Positions 19,339 through 28,591 of a DNA stretch of 64,000 bases are shown here, in pieces. Positions within the stretch are counted from its first letter, which is position 1. Every line of letters starts with the position of its first letter. A program made the position numbers and the translations under genes. The notes beneath the pieces are model-generated. The model did not search any database, had not been told where the DNA came from, and was given only the letters and a program-made list of their open reading frames with translations. Origin of the DNA: Gluconacetobacter liquefaciens (GTDB taxonomy: Bacteria > Pseudomonadota > Alphaproteobacteria > Acetobacterales > Acetobacteraceae); the NCBI RefSeq assembly GCF_003350405.1, contig NZ_QQAW01000001.1:620001-684000 (forward strand), given 5' to 3'.

Positions 19339-21367
19339 CCGAACCCTGCGCGCGCGCGCCCGCAAGGCCGGGCTGGTCACGGTATGGCAGGATGCCGGCG
19401 GCGTCTCGCACCGGGTCGGGCTCGATACGCTGCGCAGCCTGCTGCGGGTGCTCGAAGACGGATCGATGCCCGAGGAAGGCGCATTGCCGCCGATGATCGT
19501 GGGGCAGGTCGGGGTCGCCACCGTGCTGCCGCTGCGACCCCTGTCCCGCCAGACGGCCTTCCGATTGGATTATGAGGATGGCGGCACGCTCGAAGGCCAG
19601 GCCGGCCGCTCGCGCGACGGCTGCGTGCGGCTGCCCGCTATCGCGCGGATCGGCTATCACCGCCTGGACATCGCGGGCCGGCGCGTCGTGCTGGCCATCG
19701 CACCGGCCCGCTGCCGCACGGTGGCCGATGCGACGGATGGCGCGCGCGGCTGGGGCCTGTCGGTGCAGATCCCCGGCCTGCGCGCGCGGCACGATGGCGG
19801 TATCGGCCATTTCGGCGCGCTGGCCGACCTGGCGCGGCAGGCGGCGGCGGCCGGCGCCGATGCGCTGGCCATCAGCCCGGTCCATGCCATGTTCAGCGCA
19901 TGTCCCACGCAGTTCAGCCCCTATTCCCCTTCCAGCCGGCTGTTCCTGAACGTGCTGCTGGCCGATATGCGCAGCTGGTTTTCCACGCAGGATATCGGGG
20001 CGATGATGCGCCGGCTGCGCATCGCGCCGCAGGCCACGCACGCGCTGGAAGACGCGCCGCTGATCGACTGGCCGGCGGCGGCGGCGCTGCGGCTGCGCAT
20101 GCTGCGCTGCCTGTATGACGAGCATATCCGCGATACCCCGCCGCCCGAACTGACGGCGTTCATTGCCGCCCATGGCCGTGCCTTGCATTGCCACGCGGTG
20201 TTCGAGGCCCTGCACGCGCATCAGCTCGGCCGTGGCCCGCGCGGCGGCAACTGGCGCGCGTGGCCCGCCCCCTTGCGCAACCCCGCCAGCCCCGAGGTCG
20301 CGCGTTTCGCGGCGGAGCGTCATCACGAGGTCGGTTTCCACCTGTTCCTGCAATGGCTGGCGGCGCGCGGCCTGCATGGCGCGGGCGAGGCCGCGCGCGC
20401 GGCCGGCATGCGCATCGGCCTGATCGCCGATCTGGCGGTGGGCACCGATCCGGGCGGCAGCCAGTGCTGGGCGAACCAGGACGATTTCCTGATCGGCGGG
20501 TCGGTCGGCGCACCGCCCGACCCGCTTGGCCCGCTGGGGCAGAACTGGGGGCTGACCACTTTCTCCCCCGCCGCGCTGCGCGCCCACGGCTACAGCGCCT
20601 TCATCGACACGCTGCGCGCGACGCTGACACGCCAGGGCGGCATCCGCATCGACCATGTCATGGGGCTGGAGCGGCTGTGGGTCATCCCCGACGGCGCCTC
20701 GGCCGCCGACGGCGCCTATCTGTCCTTTCCGGGCCGCGACCTGATGCGGCTGGTGGCGCTGGAATCGCACCGGCACGACGCGGTGGTGATCGGCGAGGAC
20801 CTGGGCACCGTGCCCGCGGGTTTCCGCACCCGCGCCGCGCAGCGTTCCATCATGGGCATGAACGTGCTGTGGTTCCAGCGCGACGCTAAGGGCGCGTTCC
20901 TGCCGCCGGATCAATGGGGGGCGAACGACGTGGCCATGACGACGACACATGATCTGCCGACGGTCGCCGGCTGGTGGCAGGCCACCGACATCGGCTGGCG
21001 CAAGACCCTGCGCCAGTTGCCGCGCGGCACCCGCGCCGAAGACGCGCTGGCCGCCCGCGCGCATGACCGCGCGGCCCTGTGGGCGGCGCTCCACCCGCCC
21101 CAGGCGCCAGAACTACCCCCGGTCACACCTGCCGGCGCGGCCCAGGTGGTCGATGCGGCAACCCGCTTCGTCGGCGCGGCCGCGTCGCCGCTGGCCATCC
21201 TGCCGCTGGAAGACGCGCTGGGCCTGCCCGAGCAGCCCAACCTGCCGGGCACCGTCTCCGGCCATCCCAACTGGCAGCAGCGTTATCCGCCCGGCCCGCC
21301 GCTGCTGGCCCGGCCGGACGCCGCCCGCCGGCTGGACCTGCTGCGCACGGCACGGAGCCCGGCATGA
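19331..21367 (+). CDS. malQ: 4-alpha-glucanotransferase (amylomaltase)
   Basis: 678-residue GH77 enzyme that rearranges short maltodextrins so that GlgX products become long enough for TreY. Catalytic motifs GIRIDHVMGLERLWVIPDGA (nucleophile Asp), VVIGEDLGTVPAGF (Glu) and TTHDLPTVAGWW (Asp); earlier HFGALADLARQAAAAGADAL and ISPVHAMFSACPTQFSPYSP belong to the same fold. ATG 19331 lies inside the end of treZ (8-bp overlap). The frame is open far upstream but that part is a shadow of treZ. Stop overlaps treY start (ATGA). Confidence 0.94.
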   Translation: MDDRTLRARARKAGLVTVWQDAGGVSHRVGLDTLRSLLRVLEDGSMPEEGALPPMIVGQVGVATVLPLRPLSRQTAFRLDYEDGGTLEGQAGRSRDGCVRLPAIARIGYHRLDIAGRRVVLAIAPARCRTVADATDGARGWGLSVQIPGLRARHDGGIGHFGALADLARQAAAAGADALAISPVHAMFSACPTQFSPYSPSSRLFLNVLLADMRSWFSTQDIGAMMRRLRIAPQATHALEDAPLIDWPAAAALRLRMLRCLYDEHIRDTPPPELTAFIAAHGRALHCHAVFEALHAHQLGRGPRGGNWRAWPAPLRNPASPEVARFAAERHHEVGFHLFLQWLAARGLHGAGEAARAAGMRIGLIADLAVGTDPGGSQCWANQDDFLIGGSVGAPPDPLGPLGQNWGLTTFSPAALRAHGYSAFIDTLRATLTRQGGIRIDHVMGLERLWVIPDGASAADGAYLSFPGRDLMRLVALESHRHDAVVIGEDLGTVPAGFRTRAAQRSIMGMNVLWFQRDAKGAFLPPDQWGANDVAMTTTHDLPTVAGWWQATDIGWRKTLRQLPRGTRAEDALAARAHDRAALWAALHPPQAPELPPVTPAGAAQVVDAATRFVGAAASPLAILPLEDALGLPEQPNLPGTVSGHPNWQQRYPPGPPLLARPDAARRLDLLRTARSPA

Positions 21368-23979
21368 CAGGTGTCCGCGCAACCGTCCGCCTGCAATTCC
21401 ACGCCGGCTTCACGCTCGATGACGCTGTGAAGCTGGTCGATTATTTCGCCGGCCTGGGCATCAGCCATCTCTACGCCTCGCCGCTGCTGGCTGCCCGTCC
21501 GGGCTCGACCCACGGCTACGACACGCTCGATTACAGCCGCATCAACCCCGAACTGGGCGGCCGCGAAGCCCTGGCCCGGCTGGTGGCCCGATTGCGCGCG
21601 CGCGGCATGGGCCTGATCCTCGATATCGTACCCAACCACATGGCAGTCGGCGGCAGCGGCAATGCGTGGTGGGAGGACGTTCTGGCGTGGGGCCAGGCCA
21701 GCCGGTGCGCGCATATGTTCGACATTGACTGGAACCCGCCCGACGAGAGCCTGCGCGGCCGCGTCCTGCTGCCGTTCCTGGCCGAGCCCTACGGTGACTG
21801 CCTGGAAAATGGCACGCTGCAACTGCGTTACGACGCCGCCGACGGCTCGTTCGCCTGCTGGCATTACGAACACCGCTTCCCGATCTGCCCGGATCACTCT
21901 GCCGGCCTGTTCACGGGCGATGATGAAACGCCGGACGCCGTGCTGGCGCGGATGGCGCCGGACCATCCCGAAGGCCGGGCACGCCTGCACGCGCTGCTGG
22001 AACGCCAGCATTACCGGCTGGCCTGGTGGCGCACGGCCTCCGACCTGATCAACTGGCGGCGCTTCTTCGACATCACCACGCTGGCCGGCCTCAGCGTCGA
22101 GCAGCCCGACGTGTTCGACGCCGTGCATCGTACCGTCATCGACCTGTATGAAGACGGGCTGATCGATGGCGTGAGGGTGGACCACATCGACGGCCTCACC
22201 GACCCCCATGCCTACACCACCCGCCTGCATCGCGCCTTGTCCGCCGCTGCCCCACGCCGCCCTCCCGAGGCCCCATCGGATACCCCCCTCTATGTGGAGA
22301 AGATTCTGGCGGCGGACGAAGCCCTGCCCGCCGACTGGCCGGTCGACGGCACCACCGGCTACGACTTTCTGGAACAGGTAGACCTGCTGCTTCACGACCA
22401 GCGCGGCGCCGACGCGCTGGACGATCTGTGGGTCTGGGGCGCCGGCGGCGCCACCAGTTTCCGCGAGGAAGAACAGGCAGCGCGCGAAGCGGTCCTGAAT
22501 GGCACCCTGGCCGCCGATCTCGCCCGCCTGGTCAACGTCCTGTCCGGCCTCGCCGGCCGCGACCCGCGCGCCCGCGACTTCACGCCGGCCGCCTTGGACC
22601 GTGTGCTGCGCCAGATCCTGATCCGCTTTCCCGTCTACCGGACATATGAAGACGGTGGCGGCGAGGTTCTGCACACGATCTGCCATGCCGTGCGGCCCAC
22701 GCTAGTGCCCGCGCAGCAGCCGATGCTGGACTGGCTGGAGCGGCAGATCGGGCCCGACGGACCCGCCGAAGCCATCGCCTGCTTCGTGCATCTGACGGCC
22801 CCACTGGCCGCAAAATCAGTAGAAGATACAGGCTTCTACCGTTATGGCCGCCTGCTGTCGCGCAACGATGTCGGCACGCATCCCGGCCAGTTCGGTGGCA
22901 CGGTCGCCGCCTTCCACGCCGCCAATCTCGCGCGTCAGCACGACTGGCCCCGCGCCATGCTCGCCACCGCCACCCACGACCACAAACGCGGCGAGGACGC
23001 CCGTGCCCGCATCGCGGTATTGTCCGAGCTGGCGCAGGAATGGGTACGCGTCGCCACCCGCTGGAGCGAGTTCAATGCGCCCTTACGCCATCGCGTCGCC
23101 ATCCGGTCCGGCCCCTGCACCGCACCAGACCGCGCCGACGAACTGATCCTCTACCAGACCCTGCTGGGCGCCTGGCCGATCGGCGACAGCCCGCTCGAAC
23201 ACAGAATCACCCCGGACTTCCACGACCGCATAGCCGCCTGGCAGGTCAAGGCACTCCGCGAGGCCAAGCGTCACACAAGCTGGATCGACCCGGAACCCGC
23301 CTACGAGGAAGCTTGCAGCGCCTTCCTCGCCGGCCTGCTGTCCGCCCATCCCGAAAACCGCTTCCCCTGGATGGTCGATGCATTCGCCAATCAGATCGCC
23401 CCCGCCGGCGCCCTCAACGGGTTGGCGCAGACGCTGCTGCGCCTGACCAGCCCCGGCGTGCCAGATCTTTACCAGGGCTGCGAATTCTGGGATTTCAGCC
23501 TGGTCGATCCCGACAACCGCCGCCCGGTGGATTTCCCGGCCCGCATGGCAGCCCTGGCCGAAGGTGCGGATGTCGGGTCGCTGCTGCCGCACTGGCGCGA
23601 TGGCAGGGTAAAACAGACGCTGATCGCGGCAGTGCTGCGGTTTCGCGCCATTTATCCGGCCCTGTTTGCCGATGGCGCGTACCGTCCGGTCCGGGTTACG
23701 GGCACGCGGCGGCAACATCTGCTCGCCTTCGCCCGCGTGACGGAAGGTACCACGATGTTGGTGGTCGCGCCGCGCCTGTCCGCTGCCCTGATGCCGGACC
23801 CGGCCAACCTGTCCTGCCCGGCGATGCTGTGGCGCGGCACCACGCTGGACTGGGACGATGCCCCTGCCGGGCCGTGGCGCTCGCTGCTCCACCCGGACCG
23901 CATCATCGACCGTGCGGCGATGCTGGACCTCGCCATGCTGGCCGGCGGAGCACCGCTGGATGTGCTGGTATCCGGCTGA
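21364..23979 (+). CDS. treY: Malto-oligosyltrehalose synthase
   Basis: 871-residue GH13 enzyme that isomerises the reducing-end alpha-1,4 link of maltodextrins to the alpha,alpha-1,1 link of trehalose. Motifs: TVRLQFHAGFTLDDAVKLVD and YFAGLGISHLYASPLLAARP at the N-terminus, LDIVPNHMAVGG, DGVRVDHIDGLTDPHAY (nucleophile Asp), PLYVEKILAADEALP (Glu), ATATHDHKRGEDARARI (Asp), FPWMVDAFANQIAP. ATG 21364 overlaps the malQ stop. Last gene of the operon; with TreZ it turns glycogen-derived chains into trehalose, a stress protectant. No Rho-independent terminator is evident behind it. Confidence 0.96.
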   Translation: MTGVRATVRLQFHAGFTLDDAVKLVDYFAGLGISHLYASPLLAARPGSTHGYDTLDYSRINPELGGREALARLVARLRARGMGLILDIVPNHMAVGGSGNAWWEDVLAWGQASRCAHMFDIDWNPPDESLRGRVLLPFLAEPYGDCLENGTLQLRYDAADGSFACWHYEHRFPICPDHSAGLFTGDDETPDAVLARMAPDHPEGRARLHALLERQHYRLAWWRTASDLINWRRFFDITTLAGLSVEQPDVFDAVHRTVIDLYEDGLIDGVRVDHIDGLTDPHAYTTRLHRALSAAAPRRPPEAPSDTPLYVEKILAADEALPADWPVDGTTGYDFLEQVDLLLHDQRGADALDDLWVWGAGGATSFREEEQAAREAVLNGTLAADLARLVNVLSGLAGRDPRARDFTPAALDRVLRQILIRFPVYRTYEDGGGEVLHTICHAVRPTLVPAQQPMLDWLERQIGPDGPAEAIACFVHLTAPLAAKSVEDTGFYRYGRLLSRNDVGTHPGQFGGTVAAFHAANLARQHDWPRAMLATATHDHKRGEDARARIAVLSELAQEWVRVATRWSEFNAPLRHRVAIRSGPCTAPDRADELILYQTLLGAWPIGDSPLEHRITPDFHDRIAAWQVKALREAKRHTSWIDPEPAYEEACSAFLAGLLSAHPENRFPWMVDAFANQIAPAGALNGLAQTLLRLTSPGVPDLYQGCEFWDFSLVDPDNRRPVDFPARMAALAEGADVGSLLPHWRDGRVKQTLIAAVLRFRAIYPALFADGAYRPVRVTGTRRQHLLAFARVTEGTTMLVVAPRLSAALMPDPANLSCPAMLWRGTTLDWDDAPAGPWRSLLHPDRIIDRAAMLDLAMLAGGAPLDVLVSG

Positions 23980-24142
23980 ACGCCCGATGTCGGTAGTTCG
24001 GCCATCCTCCGGATATCGCACGGAAAGGCCGCTCCGTGCGTGGGGCAGGGTTCCCCTTTCAAAATAACTTCACTGTTTCTGGGCCGGACTTTCCGCTGAG
24101 TGTCGCGCTGTCACAGCACTTTTTGGCCAAGGGGGGGAAGCC

Positions 24143-25753
24143 TTGTCGGAGACAACCATACCGCGCAGTCATTTTCTGCGTCCTAGAATGGAGAGTGGGG
24201 GAACCCCCGCGTTCAGGATATTCTTCCTGGCCGTGCTGGCGTGCGCGCTGGGGTTCGTCGGCTACAGCGTCCTGGCCGACCTGCGGGCGGCCGGCGAGAA
24301 CGGACTGGCGATCGGGGCCTTCGCCCTGCTGGCGTTGGCGCTGCTGATCGCGCTGGGCTTCGAATTCGTCAACGGTTTCCACGACACGGCCAACGCGGTC
24401 GCGACCGTGATCTACACCAACAGCATGCCGCCCATGGTGGCTGTCGTATGGTCGGGCATGTGGAACCTTCTGGGCGTGCTGGTCTCCTCCGGTGCCGTCG
24501 CCTACAGCGTGGTCACGCTGCTGCCGGTCGAACTCATCCTCCAGGTCGGCAGCGGCGCGGGATATGCGATGATCTTCGCGCTCCTGATTGCCGCGATCGT
24601 ATGGAACCTCGCGACCTGGGCGATGGGGGTACCTAACAGTTCCTCGCACGCCCTGATCGGCTCGATCATGGGGGTGGGCATCGCCAACCAGTTGATGGCG
24701 CCCGCCGGGGCCGCCACCTACGGCGTCGACTGGTCGCAAGTGTCCAAGGTTTTCAGTGCGTTGCTGTTCAGTCCGCTCTGCGGTTTCGTACTGTCCATGG
24801 CGCTGTTCTGGCTGTTCCGCGTCCTCGTGCGCAATCGGACGCTGTTCGAGACGCCCGAAGGCCACAAGCCGCCCCCGCTGTGGATTCGCGGCCTGCTGAT
24901 CGGCACCTGCACCGGCGTTTCCTATTTCCACGGCGGTAATGACGGGCAGAAGGGCATGGGTCTGATCATGCTCATCCTGATCGGCGCAGCACCCACCGCC
25001 TACGCCCTCAACCGCGCGATGCCGGAAACCGCGATGCCGGCTTTCGTCCAGTCGGCCGGTGACGCCGCGGGCATCTTCCGCCATCACATGGCGGGTACCG
25101 ATGCCGATGATGTGGCGGCGGCCCGTGCGCGGGTAACGGCGGCACTGCGCGACCGGGCTGTTGCGGATGGACAGGTCTATGGCGCGCTGGCCGTGCTCTC
25201 CGACGACATCGCGAATTCGGTCAAAGGCTACCGCACTCTCAACGCCATCCCCGCCGCACAGGTGCCGAACGTCCGCACCGACATGTATCTGGTGTCGGAT
25301 GCGATCCGCGTGCTGGGCAAGACCAATGCCTTCGCAGGAGCCGAGGCTGCCGGTTTGAAGGACTTCATGGGGCAGCTTAACGCGGGCACGCGCTTCATCC
25401 CCACATGGGTCAAGGTTGCCGTCGCGGTAGCGCTGGGCCTGGGTACGATGGTCGGCTGGAAGCGTATCGTCGTCACCGTGGGCGAAAAGATCGGCAAGAC
25501 GCATCTGAACTACGCGCAGGGTGCTTCGGCGGAACTGGTCGCGATGGGGACGATCGGCCTCGCCGAGGGCTATGGCCTGCCGGTCTCCACCACCCATATC
25601 CTTTCCAGCGGCGTGGCGGGCACCATGGCGGCGGCGGGCTCGGGCCTGCAGTGGCGGACGCTGCGTACCATGGCCATGGCCTGGGTGATCACCCTGCCTG
25701 CCGCCATGTTGATCAGCGGCGTACTCTTCTTTATTCTGAGGCATGTCTTCTGA
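24143..25753 (+). CDS. pit: Low-affinity inorganic phosphate transporter, PiT family
   Basis: 536-residue PHO4/PiT permease. The duplicated family signature is visible as GFEFVNGFHDTANAVATVIY and, in the second half, STTHILSSGVAGTMA with the GTCTGVSYFHGGNDGQKGMG repeat. Hydrophobic segments flank a large soluble insert (about residues 295-400, rich in Ala/Asp/Arg: AGDAAGIFRHHMAGTDADD). Translation probably starts at TTG 24143 behind GGGGGGGAAG; ATG 24188 would give a shorter N-terminus. CTGTCAC upstream (near 24106) resembles one half of a Pho box but lacks its partner. The porin gene follows after 9 bp. Confidence 0.92.
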   Translation: MSETTIPRSHFLRPRMESGGTPAFRIFFLAVLACALGFVGYSVLADLRAAGENGLAIGAFALLALALLIALGFEFVNGFHDTANAVATVIYTNSMPPMVAVVWSGMWNLLGVLVSSGAVAYSVVTLLPVELILQVGSGAGYAMIFALLIAAIVWNLATWAMGVPNSSSHALIGSIMGVGIANQLMAPAGAATYGVDWSQVSKVFSALLFSPLCGFVLSMALFWLFRVLVRNRTLFETPEGHKPPPLWIRGLLIGTCTGVSYFHGGNDGQKGMGLIMLILIGAAPTAYALNRAMPETAMPAFVQSAGDAAGIFRHHMAGTDADDVAAARARVTAALRDRAVADGQVYGALAVLSDDIANSVKGYRTLNAIPAAQVPNVRTDMYLVSDAIRVLGKTNAFAGAEAAGLKDFMGQLNAGTRFIPTWVKVAVAVALGLGTMVGWKRIVVTVGEKIGKTHLNYAQGASAELVAMGTIGLAEGYGLPVSTTHILSSGVAGTMAAAGSGLQWRTLRTMAMAWVITLPAAMLISGVLFFILRHVF

Positions 25754-25762
25754 TCCGAGGCC

Positions 25763-27232
25763 ATGACGGTCAGATTACCCCCTCCGGTTCTGTGCCGTGT
25801 GGCGGGTGTTCTGGCCATGATTTGTCCCCTGACGGCAGGTGGCGGCGTTCTGGCCGCCACCACGCCGCAGGTAACCGATATTCTGCCCTCGGGCGTGCCG
25901 CTGCCTCCGCCGACGCCGATGGAAGTGCAGCCTCCCGAAGACACCGATAGCGAGCTTCTGGGCGAGGCGGCCGGGGCGCGACCTTGGCTGGCCCGTCACG
26001 GCATCCGGATCAACATGCAGGATGTCGAGGAACTATGGGGCCTGGCCGCCGGTGGCCTTCACCCCGGTCCCACCTATGACGGCATGACCGCCATGACCCT
26101 GATGTTCGATACCCAGCGCGGTTTCGGCTGGCCCGACGGGTTACTGAATGTCAGCGCCTTGCAGATCCGCGGCCGATCTCTGACGGGCGAGCGACTGGGT
26201 GCGGTGAATGCCGTCAGCGGCTATGATGCGGGGCGTTCGACCCGGCTGTTCGAACTCTGGTACGGCCAGGGCTTCTTTGCAAACCGGCTGGATGTCCGCG
26301 TGGGGTCGATCGACCTCGATACGGAGTTTCTCGTCAGCCAGAATGCTTCGTTCTTCCTCAACTCCAGTTTCGGCTGGCCGCTCTCCACTTCCAGCAACCT
26401 GTATTCCGGAGGGCCATCCTGGCCGTTCTCAGCTCTGGGGATGCGGGCGAAATGGACGCCGATCGACTCGTTGGTGCTGATGGGTGCCGTTACCGATGAC
26501 AACCCGACGCGCGGTCCGTTCTACAGCAATGAGGCACCCACGCAGCGCGACCCCTCGGGTACGGCGTTTTCGACCAGCGGTGGCACGCTGTTCATCGGTG
26601 AAGCCCAGTTTTCAGCCGATGTCGCCCCCTGGATTGGCGGCAAGGATGCACCAAGCCTGCCAGGGACGTGGAAGCTTGGCGGGCTCTACGACACCGGGCG
26701 GTTCCCCGATCAGCGATACGATAGCCATGGCGGCTTGCTGGCCTCGCCCTACAGCACAGGTCAGCCGCTCTATCATCACGACAACTGGATGATGTACGTG
26801 GTGGCCGACCAGATGATCTGGCGGGCCATGCCGGGATCAAGCAAGACGATCAGCTTGTTCGTGCGCGCCACCGCCAATGATGGCTCGCGCAATCGGTATT
26901 CGACCGAAATACAGGGGGGCATGACATTAGATGGTCTGGTTCCGGGCCGAACCGACGATACGATCGGTCTCGCCTGGGGAACCGGATTTTACGGTAGCAG
27001 GGCGATTGGGAATGCGCATGACGCCATGCGTCTGGGCACCAGTCTGGCCGGTGCGTTGAAGTCTGAACAGCATATTGAGGCCACCTATCAGGCGGCCGTA
27101 ACTCCGTATCTTATCGTTCAACCGGATTTTCAGTATTTCTGGCATGTCGGCGGCACATCGTTCGACCCGGAGACCGGCCGGGCGATCGGTAACGGTGTTG
27201 TATTGGGCGTGAACATGACCACCACGTTCTGA
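25763..27232 (+). CDS. OprB-type outer-membrane porin
   Basis: 489-residue outer-membrane beta-barrel of the carbohydrate-selective porin OprB family. Signal peptide to about residue 30 (AGGGVLAA), Pro-rich linker, then WLARHGIRINMQDVEELWGL, DGLLNVSALQIRGRSLT, LFELWYGQGFFANRLDVRVG, DTEFLVSQNASFFLNSSFGW, and a terminal Phe (NMTTTF). Family members usually pass sugars; in acetic acid bacteria they serve various small molecules. Here the gene starts 9 bp after the phosphate transporter and precedes ppk2, so a role in phosphate or phosphate-ester entry is a fair inference. Confidence 0.85.
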   Translation: MTVRLPPPVLCRVAGVLAMICPLTAGGGVLAATTPQVTDILPSGVPLPPPTPMEVQPPEDTDSELLGEAAGARPWLARHGIRINMQDVEELWGLAAGGLHPGPTYDGMTAMTLMFDTQRGFGWPDGLLNVSALQIRGRSLTGERLGAVNAVSGYDAGRSTRLFELWYGQGFFANRLDVRVGSIDLDTEFLVSQNASFFLNSSFGWPLSTSSNLYSGGPSWPFSALGMRAKWTPIDSLVLMGAVTDDNPTRGPFYSNEAPTQRDPSGTAFSTSGGTLFIGEAQFSADVAPWIGGKDAPSLPGTWKLGGLYDTGRFPDQRYDSHGGLLASPYSTGQPLYHHDNWMMYVVADQMIWRAMPGSSKTISLFVRATANDGSRNRYSTEIQGGMTLDGLVPGRTDDTIGLAWGTGFYGSRAIGNAHDAMRLGTSLAGALKSEQHIEATYQAAVTPYLIVQPDFQYFWHVGGTSFDPETGRAIGNGVVLGVNMTTTF

Positions 27233-27336
27233 GAAGCTGACGGTATGGATTTCATTAAAATTTCAAGGTGTTTCCCTGTTGGAAATCCTATTCCGGCGGA
27301 TGCGGCGCATGGCGCGCGGCGGAGGAGACAGCGACA

Positions 27337-28254
27337 ATGGACGATGAGGATCTGAACAGCCTTTCGGCGGAGGAACGCGAGCGTGTGCAGATGCGCCGCG
27401 AGCTCATCGACGATCTGGACGAGGAGTTCGAACTCACCTTGGAGGAAGAGGCCATCGGGGGGAAACTCGATGCAGCCGATCGCGCGTTCCGGCGCGTCTA
27501 TTTCCGCGAACTGGTTCGTCTTCAGGGCGAACTGATCAAGTTGCAGGACTGGGTGAAAACGACAGGCCATCGTCTGGTCGTGATCTTCGAGGGACGGGAC
27601 GCCGCCGGCAAGGGTGGTGCAATCAAGCGGATCACCCAGCGCCTGAATCCGCGCCTGTGTCGCGTTGCCGCCCTGCCGGCCCCCAACGACCGCGAGCGCA
27701 CCCAATGGTATTTCCAGCGATATGTGGCTCATTTGCCAGCGGCGGGTGAGATCGTTCTGTTCGACCGGAGCTGGTACAACCGTGCTGGTGTCGAGCGTGT
27801 CATGGGTTTCTGCACGGAGGATGAATACGAGGAGTTCTTCCGTTCGGTGCCTGAGTTCGAGCGCATGCTCGTCCGCAGCGGCATCCAGATCGTCAAGTTC
27901 TGGTTCTCAATCACCGATGACGAACAGGAGGCTCGTTTCCGCGCGCGGATCGAAGATCCGCTGAAGCAGTGGAAACTCAGCCCGATGGATCTGGAAAGCC
28001 GTCGCCGTTGGGAAGATTATACCCGCGTGAAGGAGACGATGCTCGAGCGTTCCAGCATTGACGAAGCCCCTTGGTGGGTGGTGCAGGCGGTGGACAAGAA
28101 GCGCGCGCGCCTGAATTGCATCGCTCACCTGCTCTCGCTCGTGCCCTATGGGCCGGTGCCGAAGCCGGACGTAGTTCTGCCTGAGCGCGTCCATCATCCC
28201 GACTATGAACGGCAGCCGACCCCGGATGCCATGATCGTTCCGTCGCGCTACTGA
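27337..28254 (+). CDS. ppk2: Polyphosphate kinase 2
   Basis: 305-residue class I PPK2, which transfers phosphate between polyphosphate and nucleotides, usually toward NDP phosphorylation. Walker A FEGRDAAGKGGAIKRI (about residues 84-99), the lid region RVAALPAPNDRERTQWYFQR, Walker B-like EIVLFDRSWYNRAGVERVMG and WKLSPMDLESRRRWEDYTR are all present. ATG 27337 follows GGAGGAGA, a strong ribosome-binding site; an in-frame upstream extension is less likely. An acidic N-terminal leader (DDLDEEFELTLEEE) precedes the domain. Third gene of the likely pit-porin-ppk2 unit, linking phosphate uptake to polyphosphate use. Confidence 0.94.
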   Translation: MDDEDLNSLSAEERERVQMRRELIDDLDEEFELTLEEEAIGGKLDAADRAFRRVYFRELVRLQGELIKLQDWVKTTGHRLVVIFEGRDAAGKGGAIKRITQRLNPRLCRVAALPAPNDRERTQWYFQRYVAHLPAAGEIVLFDRSWYNRAGVERVMGFCTEDEYEEFFRSVPEFERMLVRSGIQIVKFWFSITDDEQEARFRARIEDPLKQWKLSPMDLESRRRWEDYTRVKETMLERSSIDEAPWWVVQAVDKKRARLNCIAHLLSLVPYGPVPKPDVVLPERVHHPDYERQPTPDAMIVPSRY

Positions 28255-28591
28255 CGCGATACGCCGGACGCGGGGGAGATCCACAGGCCCCCGCGTTCGC
28301 GCTGCTCCGAAAGCGTGGAGCGATTTTGTATACCCTTGTATCTTCTGTTGAGTTGCTTCCTTCAGAACGCAGGCCAGCATCCTGAGACAAAAGGGTTTTG
28401 AAGAAAGCTGTTCATCAATAACATAGCGCTCCCCTATGAAGGGGGCGGGAGGGATTTTTTCCCGGAGGAAGATAAAGAGCAGGACGACATAACCTAAAAC
28501 GACTCCCGTTATCTGAATATTAAATTTATGGGAGTCCAAATGGAATGCTCGTTTCCGGCAACTCTCAGTCTTACATAAGAGAGAAATAATT
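28255..28591 (+). promoter_or_regulatory. Intergenic region with ppk2 hairpin and chemoreceptor leader
   Basis: 337 bp without a gene. CGCGGGGG (28269-28276) pairs with CCCCCGCG (28288-28295) across an 11-base loop just after the ppk2 stop, a likely transcript-end hairpin though no T-run follows. Further on, GACTCCC (28501-28507) pairs with GGGAGTC (28530-28536) around an AT-rich 22-base segment, within the probable leader of the chemoreceptor gene. Composition drops toward AT in the right half. Confidence 0.4.

Noticed and set aside
24080-24130. Pho box before the phosphate transporter
   Set aside because: Only one CTGTCAC half-site; the second half at the required spacing is missing.
28255-28591. 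Replication origin in the gap nearest the skew switch
   Set aside because: No DnaA box or near match was found there; the only cluster is at 40.2-40.6 kb.
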